Assembly: GCA_018818465.1 (NCBI GenBank)
Contig: JAHIRU010000096.1
Coordinates: 1 to 11,792, forward strand
DNA: 11,792 nucleotides
Direction: 5' to 3'
Source: Nanobdellota archaeon
GTDB taxonomy: Archaea; Aenigmatarchaeota; Aenigmatarchaeia; QMZP01
Below are positions 4,739 through 11,792 of this stretch, piece by piece. Positions within the stretch are counted from its first letter, which is position 1. Each line of letters opens with the position of its first letter. A program made the position numbers and the translations under genes. The notes under the pieces were generated by a model, which was given only the letters and a program-made list of their open reading frames with translations, was not told the origin of the DNA and made no database searches.

Positions 4739-4795
4739 CTAATCCCTCCAGAATCTCTTGTTCTTTGCATAATCAATCTCGCCTTTCAGGACGTC
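4739..4795 (-). repeat. Resident lhr 3' end, putative attachment site (copy A)
   Basis: The last 18 codons plus stop of the living lhr gene encode DVLKGEIDYAKNKRFWRD. This is the segment duplicated in diverged form at 2324, 2914, 3695 and 4272. The core AGAATCTCTTGTTCT (4751-4765) has AGAA/TTCT arms around a 7-bp spacer. Its role as integration target is inferred from the displaced copies. Confidence 0.75.
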
Positions 4796-7618
4796 CTTCA
4801 GCAACTCGTCGTCTTTTGTTTGTTTTCTCAGGATTCTGCCTGCAGCTGCTGCGCCGATACCTCTGCCGGCGAGAGCGATGACAGCATCCTTTCCCCTGCT
4901 TATGACCATACTAGCCCTGTCCATTAAGTCACTGACAGTGCGCTTTTCTTCATCTGTTAGAGTAACGTCTTTGAGCGACTTCTTTAGAACTCTATCTCTA
5001 TTATCCACGGTTGATATCACTGAAAGGAGTTTTGCGTGGCATTTGTGGCATGACAAGTTTGAGGGCAAGTCATTCACCACATGCATTGTTGAACTGCCAC
5101 AATTGCAGCAGACAAGCTTTACGCGTGTTTTAAGCAAACGGTTCTTGAAGATTCCAAATATTTCATGATCTGGTCTTTTTGTTGCAACCAGTTCATATCT
5201 CCTTTTTACAGCCATCTCGCCTATTGGTGAAAGCCCTTGCTTTATTGTTGGTTTAAGTTCTTTGTTGTAGATTTTTTGGACGAGCTTCATTGCGCCGTCT
5301 ATATCCAATTTCTCTTGTATTATTTCATTCAGAGCTTCCTTGTAAGGAAGCTTGTCCTTGTAGACATCGATTATTTTTCTCAGATAAGCTTTACCGTAAT
5401 CTGCTCTTCTTGATATTATGCCCAATCTTTTAGCTGCATGTATGAATCTCCAAACAAACAGCTCTGTATTAGGAAGGCTTAGGTCAAGAATAACAGGAAC
5501 TTCTTCTGGCTTCAGATTTTTAATTGTTTCAATAACCTCTTTCCAATTGTCTTGGTGAGGAAGCTTCAGTACAATTCTATAAGCATCTGTCTGCAAGCCA
5601 ACAGTTCCGTATCTGTTTGTAAGAATTGATGACAAGACTCTGCCCAATGTGTCATTTATCAAAGAACCGTTGCATGAATGTATAACAACATAATTAGCCA
5701 TTTCGAATGCATCTTTCTCAAGACCGCTGTAATGCTCTATCAGAAGATTTTTATGAGTTGGAACGAATCCCCATTTGTTTTGTTCTCTAATTGTTTCAGT
5801 CATTTTCTTTGCAACATTTTTTGATATTGGGTATTGTTTCACTAGCCATAAAATAACATCATTTTCGTCTTCTTGTTTTAGTTTTTCTGATATTTCTTCT
5901 CTCATGTCACCGATTCTATTTGCAATTTTTTCTGGTATAGGAATCAACTCGCCTTCCCATGCAGGTATTGCAGCTTCTATGCCACGCATTGGTTCAACCA
6001 TTACTTTGTCGCGCATTATTTCAAGAACTTTCCAGGCCTGTCCTTTGCATATGAAAGCTGTACCTGGAGAAGCATGCAGTGATATGAATTCTGCATCCAA
6101 AGTTCCGACATCTCTCTGTGAAACAATGTCGTGAATCTTATAGTTTTTAACATCAGGAATAGTTGAGAGGTTTTCATAATAATATGTCCAAGCGTCTTTT
6201 CTTCGTTTCAAAACAGTACCTTCTGATTCACCATAATTAATCCAAATAAGCCGAAGCTTCTGCATCAAATCACATGCTTCAAAAAATTCATCTCTTGTTA
6301 AATCCTTAAATGGATAAGCTCTTTTTATTATCTTATACGCTTTGTCTGCTATGAGTCTATATTCTTCAAGAGCTAGACCAACTATCTGGTGCCCGAGGAC
6401 GTCAAGAGATTTTGGATATATTCTTGTCGGTTCAACCCAACCAGCAAGAGCTTCTGTAGCAATTGCAGTTGACTCAAAACAGTCATCAGAGTCTGAGGAT
6501 ATTATAACGCTTTCTGAAGTTCGATCAAGACTGTGCCCTGAACGGCCTGTTCGCTGCAATAGCTTATTGACTTGACGAGGCGACTGGAACTGTATAATGA
6601 AATCAATTGAACCAATATCTATTCCAAGCTCTAAAGAGCTTGTACAAAAAAGTGATTTTATGTCGCCGTTCTTGAAACCTGTTTCAGCTTCCAATCTTAC
6701 GCCCTTAGAAAGAGACGAATGATGAGTTTCTATGGCAAGGCTTTTATCCATTGCCTTTATTCTAGAAGACAGAACTTCTGCAGATTCTCTTGTATTCGTG
6801 AACGTAAGGACGGATTTCCTTTCTTTTATCAAATCCTTTATCACACGCATCCTAGCAATAACTTCAGGTCCCATGAAGAGATCAGAACTAAGTTCTCTGT
6901 CAATTTTCTGAGGTTCAGGTGAATCAACCCTTATCCTTATTTTGCCTTTCTTTTCAACATTGATTATCTTTGGATTCTTTATGCCGATGAAATCTGCAAC
7001 TTCTTGAGGTGAACCAATTGTTGCAGACAATCCAATTATTCTTGGCTCTTCACCGCCAGATGAAACAATCAGTTCTTTCAATCTTTCAAGTGCAACAGTT
7101 AACTGCACACCTCGTTTATTTGTTACAATTTCATGCACTTCATCAACAACAATGAATTTTACATTTTTAAGATGCTCTCTTAAGTTTTTTCCAGTCAATA
7201 TAGCTTGGAGCGTTTCAGGAGTACTTATCATCATATCAGGAGGGTTTTCTGATTGCATTTTCCTTTCATATGGAGTTGTATCACCATGACGTACGCTTAC
7301 TTCAAATTCTAGTTCATTGGCCCACCATATAATTCTATCCAACAAATCTCTATTCAATGCCTTAAGCGGTGTAATATATAGAACAGATATGTGCTGAGGT
7401 CTGTTTCTAACAACATAATCAAAAACCGGCAGAAGAACAGCTTCTGTTTTACCTGATCCGGTTTCAGATATAGTTAGAACATTTTCTCCTTTAAGAATCG
7501 CAGGGATAACTTCTGCCTGTATAGGCGTTGGGCTCTTGAATCTCTTTTTGACAGCTTTTTGTAGACGTTTATCTAAGAGAGAGAAAACTTCTCTTTTCTT
7601 TGGTTTTTTCGCTTTCAT
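4739..7618 (-). CDS. lhr: Lhr-Core superfamily 2 DNA helicase
   Basis: 959 residues from the ATG at 7616-7618, preceded by GGGGATA; an upstream in-frame TTG (7630) is a poorer start. ATP-dependent 3'-5' DNA translocase and helicase linked to nucleic-acid repair. Visible motifs are Q-motif TPIQ (31-34), Walker A ETGSGKT (52-58), Ia TPLKALNRDL (83-92), Ib TPE (133-135), DEVH box (159-162), SAT (198-200), IV TNTRESAE (274-281), V TSSLELGIDIG (326-336) and VI QRTGRSGH (355-362). Winged-helix and Lhr-specific domains follow. A zinc cluster C837-x-x-C840 and C857-x-x-C860 lies near the end, as in several archaeal members. Length is normal for Lhr-Core and all catalytic motifs are intact. The 3' end is the sequence repeated through the neighbouring cargo array, and the C-terminal AKNKRFW run is evidently conserved across donors. 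Confidence 0.95.
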   Translation of the reverse strand: MKAKKPKKREVFSLLDKRLQKAVKKRFKSPTPIQAEVIPAILKGENVLTISETGSGKTEAVLLPVFDYVVRNRPQHISVLYITPLKALNRDLLDRIIWWANELEFEVSVRHGDTTPYERKMQSENPPDMMISTPETLQAILTGKNLREHLKNVKFIVVDEVHEIVTNKRGVQLTVALERLKELIVSSGGEEPRIIGLSATIGSPQEVADFIGIKNPKIINVEKKGKIRIRVDSPEPQKIDRELSSDLFMGPEVIARMRVIKDLIKERKSVLTFTNTRESAEVLSSRIKAMDKSLAIETHHSSLSKGVRLEAETGFKNGDIKSLFCTSSLELGIDIGSIDFIIQFQSPRQVNKLLQRTGRSGHSLDRTSESVIISSDSDDCFESTAIATEALAGWVEPTRIYPKSLDVLGHQIVGLALEEYRLIADKAYKIIKRAYPFKDLTRDEFFEACDLMQKLRLIWINYGESEGTVLKRRKDAWTYYYENLSTIPDVKNYKIHDIVSQRDVGTLDAEFISLHASPGTAFICKGQAWKVLEIMRDKVMVEPMRGIEAAIPAWEGELIPIPEKIANRIGDMREEISEKLKQEDENDVILWLVKQYPISKNVAKKMTETIREQNKWGFVPTHKNLLIEHYSGLEKDAFEMANYVVIHSCNGSLINDTLGRVLSSILTNRYGTVGLQTDAYRIVLKLPHQDNWKEVIETIKNLKPEEVPVILDLSLPNTELFVWRFIHAAKRLGIISRRADYGKAYLRKIIDVYKDKLPYKEALNEIIQEKLDIDGAMKLVQKIYNKELKPTIKQGLSPIGEMAVKRRYELVATKRPDHEIFGIFKNRLLKTRVKLVCCNCGSSTMHVVNDLPSNLSCHKCHAKLLSVISTVDNRDRVLKKSLKDVTLTDEEKRTVSDLMDRASMVISRGKDAVIALAGRGIGAAAAGRILRKQTKDDELLKDVLKGEIDYAKNKRFWRD

Positions 7619-7641
7619 CTGTATCCCCAATAATTGACATC

Positions 7642-7650
7642 AAATATATT
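7642..7650 (-). promoter_or_regulatory. TATA-like box of lhr
   Basis: Minus-strand AATATATTT lies 24-32 bp before the ATG at 7618. A GGGGATA immediately before the ATG could act as a ribosome site if a short leader is made. Confidence 0.4.
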
Positions 7651-7682
7651 CCTGCGTGAGCATATCTACTATAGAATAAGGG

Positions 7683-7690
7683 TTTATATT
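7683..7690 (+). promoter_or_regulatory. TATA-like box of metF
   Basis: TTTATATT lies 34-41 bp before the ATG at 7724, leaving a leader of roughly 10-15 nt that contains GAAGGT. It falls inside the longer reading frame from 7634, which argues that the extra 30 codons are not translated. Confidence 0.5.
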
Positions 7691-7723
7691 TGTTCAGTCA
7701 CAAGAATAAAGAAGGTTTTTCCA

Positions 7724-8680
7724 ATGAAAGTTATCGATATTCTAAAGAAAGGTGGAGGCAATATAATATCAGTAGAGATAGAGCCTCCTAATCCAAAAAT
7801 ACATGACATAGAGCATGTTTACAAAATTCTTGATCCGCTAATTGATCTAGGTATAGATTATGTCAACATAACATACCACGCGGCAAGAATTATAGAATAT
7901 GATTTAAATGATAATCCAGTACTTGAAACCAGCAAGCCAGGCACAATGGGAGTTTCTGGTGCCATAATGATGAAATATGGGGAAGATGGCATAGAAGCTG
8001 TTCCTCATGTTGTTTGCACTAGCTTCAATAAAAATGAAACTGCTGTTTATCTGGTAGATCTTGGATATCTAGGTATAGAAAATGTGATGGCTTTGAGAGG
8101 TGATCCTAGAAAGGATACTGATGGAAAATTCTTAACATTCAAACATGAACCAGGAGGCCATGAATATTCGAGTGGTCTCATAAAACAGATTTCTAATCTT
8201 AGAAACGGCATTCATCTTGGCGGCAAAAAAGGAATAAAAATTGATTTTTGTATAGGAGCTTCATGCTATCCTGAAGGATTCAATGGATCGAATCCAACTG
8301 ATGAAATTCCTAGATTAAAGGAAAAGGTTGATGCGGGTGCAGATTACCTAGTTACCCAGATGTTTTTTGATAATTATGATTATTTTAAGCTACGTGAAGA
8401 AGCTGAAAAAGCAGGAATACATGTGCCAATAGTTCCAGGATTGTTCCCACTTTTCAAGAAAAAATATTTGGAAACACTTCCAGAGTTTTTTGAATGTAAA
8501 ATACCTAACGATCTTGCAGAACAAATTGAAAGATATAATCAAAAAGAGGATATAAAAGAAGCTGGAATAGAATGGTGTGTAAAGCAATGCGAAGAACTTT
8601 ATAGAGAAGGTGTTCCAAGCCTTCATTTTTTTGCAAATAGAGGAGCTCCTGTCAAAGAAGTGATTGAAGCCATTAAATGA
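7724..8680 (+). CDS. metF: Methylenetetrahydrofolate reductase family protein (MetF-like)
   Basis: 318 residues from the ATG at 7724; the frame continues upstream to 7634, but that part lacks family similarity and covers the promoter. MetF motifs occur in order: V-E-I-E-P-P (17-22), whose E18 aligns with the catalytic Glu of bacterial MetF; YVNIT (46-50); PHVVCTSF (94-101); NVMALRGDP (120-128) with the flavin/folate-contacting D127; FCIGASCYPEG (175-185); KEKVDAGADYLVTQMFFD (199-216); PIVPGLFPL (235-243); and SLHFFANR (299-306). It is a FAD-dependent TIM barrel that reduces methylene-tetrahydrofolate, or a pterin analogue in archaea, to the methyl form. The usual G-A-G-G after strand 2 is replaced by NITYHAARI, as in some divergent members. 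Transcribed divergently from lhr across a 105-bp gap; ends 6 bp from the convergent small membrane protein gene. Confidence 0.88.
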   Translation: MKVIDILKKGGGNIISVEIEPPNPKIHDIEHVYKILDPLIDLGIDYVNITYHAARIIEYDLNDNPVLETSKPGTMGVSGAIMMKYGEDGIEAVPHVVCTSFNKNETAVYLVDLGYLGIENVMALRGDPRKDTDGKFLTFKHEPGGHEYSSGLIKQISNLRNGIHLGGKKGIKIDFCIGASCYPEGFNGSNPTDEIPRLKEKVDAGADYLVTQMFFDNYDYFKLREEAEKAGIHVPIVPGLFPLFKKKYLETLPEFFECKIPNDLAEQIERYNQKEDIKEAGIEWCVKQCEELYREGVPSLHFFANRGAPVKEVIEAIK

Positions 8681-8686
8681 ATTTAA

Positions 8687-9079
8687 TCAAAATTTGTATG
8701 AATTGGGCCCACCCTGGAGCCTTTTCAAAGCTTTTTCTGGTGTTTCCTTTGTAAAATCAGAAATATTTCTTGATAAATCATCAATTGCTTGAGAAAACTC
8801 TTCAATTACTTCATCACCATAATCAAGGTTTTTTTGAAACCCCTCAAAATACTCTATACTTTCATTGATTTTATCTGTAATAGTGGATAGAAATTTATTA
8901 TTATCATATTCTTTTGCTATCATCCAAAAAGAAAAAATACCATAAAGGCAAGAACTTGTATAATTTTCTTTTATTCCATAATATATTGCAGTAGCTCCTA
9001 ATCCGCCTGCAACTATGTATGGAAATGCGTTCCATAGTGATTGTTTAATTTCCAAATAAGCCGTATTAGTTTTTTCCAT
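8687..9079 (-). CDS. Small membrane protein with two helices and a soluble C-terminal tail
   Basis: 130 residues; family not recognised. Two hydrophobic segments, about residues 17-35 (PYIVAGGLGATAIYYG) and 41-55 (CLYGIFSFWMIA), form a hairpin. About 75 mostly acidic, helical residues follow (SIEYFEGFQKNL, EVIEEFSQAIDDLSRNI), likely a cytoplasmic coiled region. The start at 9079 has a good TATA-like box 22-31 bp upstream. It lies 21 bp downstream of the MBL gene on the same strand, so read-through from that operon is also possible. It ends 6 bp from metF in convergent orientation. Confidence 0.6.
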   Translation of the reverse strand: MEKTNTAYLEIKQSLWNAFPYIVAGGLGATAIYYGIKENYTSSCLYGIFSFWMIAKEYDNNKFLSTITDKINESIEYFEGFQKNLDYGDEVIEEFSQAIDDLSRNISDFTKETPEKALKRLQGGPNSYKF

Positions 9080-9100
9080 AATGATGATAATAAGGGAAAA

Positions 9101-9110
9101 CTATATAAAC
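9101..9110 (-). promoter_or_regulatory. TATA-like box of the small membrane protein gene
   Basis: Minus-strand GTTTATATAG, 22-31 bp before the ATG at 9079. It is embedded in the last codons (Phe-Ile-stop) of the upstream MBL gene. Confidence 0.5.
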
Positions 9111-9901
9111 TTCTTCAACGAACCGATATCAGCAAAATTCAGCTTCATGTTGTCCTTTGCTGCGATGGTTGTGATGCCTGTTTCTTTTTGTATCCAAGCG
9201 GCTTCCTTTTCTGCCACGCCTTTAAGCATCTTCATACCGAAATGCGTTAGGACAGCCATCTTCGGTTTTGTTAACTCAATTAGCTTTTTTGCATCACTCG
9301 CGTTCATGTGTAATGGCCAATCATCATCTCTAGGTCTTAAGCAGTTTATTATAAGACAATCACAGTCCTTGAAATAATTTTCCTGCCCCTCGAAATATTC
9401 TCCATCACTCGTGTATCCTATCTTATTGATTCCTGAGAAAACAAAGCCAATGCCTTTTGGTTCGGCGTGCTTGGTTGGTGTCGCAGTGATTTTTATTTTT
9501 CCTAATGAAATAGTATCATCTGGTTTCAATGAGTCATATTTATCGAGCCTGTCTAAATGATATTTTGAAACTCTAGGGTAGAACTCGCCGTCGCCTTTTA
9601 TAACGCTCTCTGAACCATAGAAAACACCGCGCACTTTTCTTCTGCAGTGCGACATAGCCTCTATAACCATTTCTACGTCAGCATAGTGATCAGGATGGCA
9701 ATGGCTTACAAAAACACCAGTAAGGTTCAGTAGATTAATTTTGTTCTGCTTTGATCTAACAAGCGCACCTGGTCCTGGATCTATAAAAAGCATTTCATTA
9801 TCCATTTCAATTATCAGTCCGCCGCTTGCACGGAGCTGTTGCGTTACCACGAAGCGGCCTCCGCCTGTACCCAGAAATATTATCTTAGCTTTTTTGGACA
9901 T
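9101..9901 (-). CDS. Metallo-beta-lactamase-fold hydrolase (RNase Z/phosphodiesterase-like)
   Basis: 266 residues with a complete binuclear metal site. The motif H67-C-H69-P-D71-H72 is followed by H145 in the P-T-x-H-A-E segment, D166 in the G-Y-T-S-D strand end and H220 in V-L-T-H-F-G; H198 in L-H-M-N-A-S-D also looks conserved. The N-terminal F-L-G-T-G-G-G-R opening is typical of the RNase Z / cyclic-phosphodiesterase (PqsE/PhnP-like) branch rather than true beta-lactamases. It probably cleaves a phosphodiester, but the substrate cannot be told from sequence. The start is preceded by AGTGAT 3 bp before the ATG. The gene begins 4 bp after the patatin gene, so the two form an operon. Confidence 0.85.
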   Translation of the reverse strand: MSKKAKIIFLGTGGGRFVVTQQLRASGGLIIEMDNEMLFIDPGPGALVRSKQNKINLLNLTGVFVSHCHPDHYADVEMVIEAMSHCRRKVRGVFYGSESVIKGDGEFYPRVSKYHLDRLDKYDSLKPDDTISLGKIKITATPTKHAEPKGIGFVFSGINKIGYTSDGEYFEGQENYFKDCDCLIINCLRPRDDDWPLHMNASDAKKLIELTKPKMAVLTHFGMKMLKGVAEKEAAWIQKETGITTIAAKDNMKLNFADIGSLKKFI

Positions 9902-9905
9902 GATA

Positions 9906-10751
9906 TCACTTTTTATTTTTTTTCTTCCAGTTTCGTATTGCTTTTTTTATTTTTGGCAAACATTCTTCAGCGGCTTTTACACCTTCGTCTATGAATTCAT
10001 GGTTATGAAAGTTGTACGTATCTAAAACATTTGACTTGTTTGCCTGAATAACAATCATATAGGGGTTTTTTTCATTGAGGTTGATTTTTGTGGTTTTGTT
10101 TCTTAAAATTTCAAAAGCCCTCATTATAGTGTTTGCAATATTAGGATTTTCAATTTTTACATATTGTTTCATAGTTAAATCAACGCCTATGACTATATCA
10201 GCGCCCATTTTTTTGACAATATCAACAGGAGTCGGATTTACAATTCCTCCATCAATAAGAAGTTTTCCATTTATTTTTGCAGGAGGAAAGATGCCAGGCA
10301 AACTTATGCTGGCTCTTACGGCATCTGTAAGTTTCCCTTTCTTTATTTGAATTTCTTCTCCTGTGCACATATCAGTTGCTATTATCACCAATGGAATTTG
10401 AGTATCTGAAAATGATTTATTTTCGATAATTTTTCCAATAAAATTCATTAGTTTGTTTCCAGCGATTAATGATTTTAATGGGGATGCGAAATCAATTAAT
10501 TTTATTAAATCATATTTTGAAAGATGTATCACTATTTTTTCTAAAGAATTAATTTCTTTGTTTAAAGCATAATATGCGCCTACGATAGAACCTATGCTAG
10601 TTCCTGATATAAAATCTATTGGTATATTATTTTTTTCCAGCACTTTCAATACGCCTATATGTGCCAATCCTTTTACTCCACCAGATCCTAATGCTATTCC
10701 TATTTTTGGTTCTCTGTTTTTCATTTTCAAGCTTTTTGTTTTTTTGGTCAT
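9906..10751 (-). CDS. Patatin-like phospholipase (RssA/NTE type)
   Basis: 281 residues. It has the patatin catalytic set: oxyanion loop G22-S-G-G-V-K-G28, nucleophile elbow G50-T-S52-I-G with Ser52, and catalytic Asp167 in D-G-G, plus the usual S-I-S-L-P-G-I-F-P-P segment (148-157) before it. This makes it an intact Ser-Asp dyad lipid acyl hydrolase of the RssA/NTE bacterial-archaeal branch. No membrane helix or nucleotide-binding domain is attached, and both termini are lysine-rich, which may favour binding to acidic membrane lipids (inference). The start at 10751 gives a KT-rich leader; Met10 is an alternative. First gene of an operon with the MBL hydrolase. Given archaeal ether lipids, the substrate is an open question. 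Confidence 0.88.
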   Translation of the reverse strand: MTKKTKSLKMKNREPKIGIALGSGGVKGLAHIGVLKVLEKNNIPIDFISGTSIGSIVGAYYALNKEINSLEKIVIHLSKYDLIKLIDFASPLKSLIAGNKLMNFIGKIIENKSFSDTQIPLVIIATDMCTGEEIQIKKGKLTDAVRASISLPGIFPPAKINGKLLIDGGIVNPTPVDIVKKMGADIVIGVDLTMKQYVKIENPNIANTIMRAFEILRNKTTKINLNEKNPYMIVIQANKSNVLDTYNFHNHEFIDEGVKAAEECLPKIKKAIRNWKKKNKK

Positions 10752-10778
10752 GATTTCATCTTATTATAATTTGTTTTC

Positions 10779-10790
10779 TTTTTAAATAAT
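10779..10790. promoter_or_regulatory. Shared divergent TATA-like box between the patatin and four-helix membrane protein genes
   Basis: TTTTTAAATAAT is near-palindromic and lies in the only 56 bp between the two divergent starts. It is about 28-39 bp before the patatin ATG and 18-29 bp before the ATG at 10808, so one A/T box could serve both directions. Confidence 0.4.
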
Positions 10791-10807
10791 AAAGAAATGT
10801 TTATATT

Positions 10808-11176
10808 ATGGTTCTTGAATCAGCAATTGGCTTTCTTACTAGTGATTTGGTAAGAACAATTGTTTTTGAAATAATTCTTTTCATAGTTGCAGGACTATTC
10901 ATTTGGATAGGTGCGTGGTTTGCTCGTATCAAAAAGAGAACGTTTATCAAAGCTATTATAGCAGCATTTCTAACGGCGTTTGTATCGTCAATATTGATAT
11001 TGCCTTTTTCCCAGTTCGCGCTGATAGCCGTTACAATATCGCTCATAATTAACATAGCAGTAATAAAATTTGTCTTTTCGACAACATGGAGAAATTCTCT
11101 TGTAACATGGATATTCTCTGTTATAGCCCATGTAGTGATTCTGGTTGCGTTGGTTTTAATCGCTGCAATCTTTTAG
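10808..11176 (+). CDS. Small four-helix membrane protein
   Basis: 122 residues, almost entirely hydrophobic, with four likely membrane helices at about 17-38, 48-66, 69-90 and 100-121. Charges are confined to the short loops (ARIKKRT near 39-45, TTWRNS near 92-97). No signal peptide and no known domain recognised. Transcribed away from the patatin gene from a shared A/T box and followed 53 bp later by the MscS-like gene in the same direction. A role in membrane or osmotic physiology is only a guess from that neighbour. Confidence 0.65.
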   Translation: MVLESAIGFLTSDLVRTIVFEIILFIVAGLFIWIGAWFARIKKRTFIKAIIAAFLTAFVSSILILPFSQFALIAVTISLIINIAVIKFVFSTTWRNSLVTWIFSVIAHVVILVALVLIAAIF

Positions 11177-11229
11177 CCAATAGTTAAGCATTTTATGCTC
11201 TGGCACCAATATTAAATAGTGAAGTTTAT

Positions 11230-11792
11230 ATGGAGAAAAAAATAATCACAACATTCATATTCCTTTTTACAGTCGTAATTCTGCTCAGGATTTTAGATTT
11301 ATTTAATTTTGGAGATATGTTTAAGGACATTCTCTTAAACTTATCCAATACTGTGATTATACTCATAATAGGATTGTTGATAATCTACATAATCAGAAGA
11401 ATAACAAAACAACGCCTAATGAGAAAGATATCTTACTATACGGTTTTCATAACTATTGTGACTGCTATCTTTTTCATGTTTTCGGGAAATCTTTTTGAAC
11501 TCGGAATCTCGTTTGGTATTATAGCTATAGTTCTCACTTTTGTGTTCCAGAATCCAATACTTAGCCTCGTTGCATGGGTATATGTCATAGTCGGAGATGC
11601 TTACAGTGAAGGAGATAGGATAAAGATAGGAAACATAAAGGGCGATGTCATTGACATAAACCCAATAAGGACGAAGCTACTTGAAGTGGGTGGAGAATAC
11701 CTGGCTAATGATCTGCCGAGCGGAAAAACTGTTTATCTTCCAAACGCTGTTTTACTGTCAGAACCTCTTTTCAATTATACTAAAGATTTCAA
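11230..11792 (+). CDS. MscS-family mechanosensitive channel, N-terminal part (runs off window)
   Basis: 187 residues are visible before the window ends; the frame is open throughout from the ATG at 11230. Membrane helices at about 5-22, 35-56 and 68-84 precede the pore-lining helix (about 92-121, GIIAIVLTF-x-F-Q-N-P and VYVIVGDAY). The MscS beta domain then starts with E-G-D-R-I-K-I-G (127-134), G-D-V-I-D-I-x-P-I-R-T-K-L (138-150), V-Y-L-P-N (168-172) and N-Y-T (182-184), all family hallmarks. MscS channels open under membrane tension to release solutes. The C-terminal cytoplasmic cage is outside the window. A weak GTGA 8-11 bp upstream of the ATG may be the ribosome site. Confidence 0.85.
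   Translation, partial: MEKKIITTFIFLFTVVILLRILDLFNFGDMFKDILLNLSNTVIILIIGLLIIYIIRRITKQRLMRKISYYTVFITIVTAIFFMFSGNLFELGISFGIIAIVLTFVFQNPILSLVAWVYVIVGDAYSEGDRIKIGNIKGDVIDINPIRTKLLEVGGEYLANDLPSGKTVYLPNAVLLSEPLFNYTKDF

Noticed and set aside
4652..4927. Plus-strand open frames across the lhr gene (also 4878-5168, 5775-6134, 6342-6575)
   Set aside because: They are shadows of lhr on the opposite strand, with no promoter and no recognisable domains.
7634..7723. 30-codon N-terminal extension of MetF
   Set aside because: It covers the TATA-like box at 7683-7690 and lacks similarity to the family; the ATG at 7724 is a natural start.

Overview
The window looks archaeal and AT-rich. Most genes have an A/T-rich TATA-like box about 22-30 bp before the start codon, as expected for leaderless archaeal transcripts, and several others have a GTGAT-type Shine-Dalgarno. 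The helicase is a Lhr-Core protein with a C-terminal zinc cluster. The lineage cannot be fixed from this sequence; a DPANN-like or other uncultured archaeon is only a guess.

Layout. Positions 3-455 hold the 3' end of an ICC-like metallophosphoesterase (MPE, + strand). Positions 4739-7618 hold the Lhr helicase (- strand). The two converge, but about 4.3 kb of cargo lies between them. From left to right the cargo is: a TIR/deoxyribosyltransferase-like protein and an HEXXGH zinc peptidase-like protein (both -), a SLOG/DprA-like protein (-), a winged-helix/RelE-like toxin-antitoxin pair (+), a HicB/HicA pair (+), and an unrecognised 129-aa protein (+).

Main finding. The cargo blocks are separated by short, diverged copies of the last 6-18 codons of lhr, at 2324-2365, 2914-2970, 3695-3745 and 4272-4289, all in lhr orientation and each ending in its own stop codon. 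They encode variants of the Lhr C-terminus (for example KNKRFWRE and KHKRFWRD) and differ from the resident lhr mostly at third codon positions. They therefore look like 3' ends of lhr genes from other lineages rather than decaying local duplications. The copy at 4272 is fused, inside a shared TCTCTT-like core, to a second copy of the MPE 3' end (LLDGTFLGKF-stop). That is the junction expected if the MPE-lhr interval circularised by recombination between the two direct core sites. The simplest reading is that the 3' ends of lhr and MPE act as protein-coding attachment sites for a serially growing, integron-like cassette array carrying toxin-antitoxin and immunity-like genes. No recombinase is present in the window.

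Right of lhr the region looks like ordinary chromosome: a divergent methylenetetrahydrofolate reductase-like gene (metF), a convergent small membrane protein, a patatin-like phospholipase followed 4 bp later by a metallo-beta-lactamase-fold hydrolase, a four-helix membrane protein divergent from the patatin gene, and the N-terminal 187 residues of an MscS-family channel cut off by the window end. No tRNA, rRNA, CRISPR array or insertion sequence was seen, and no gene-free stretch exceeds 300 bases.
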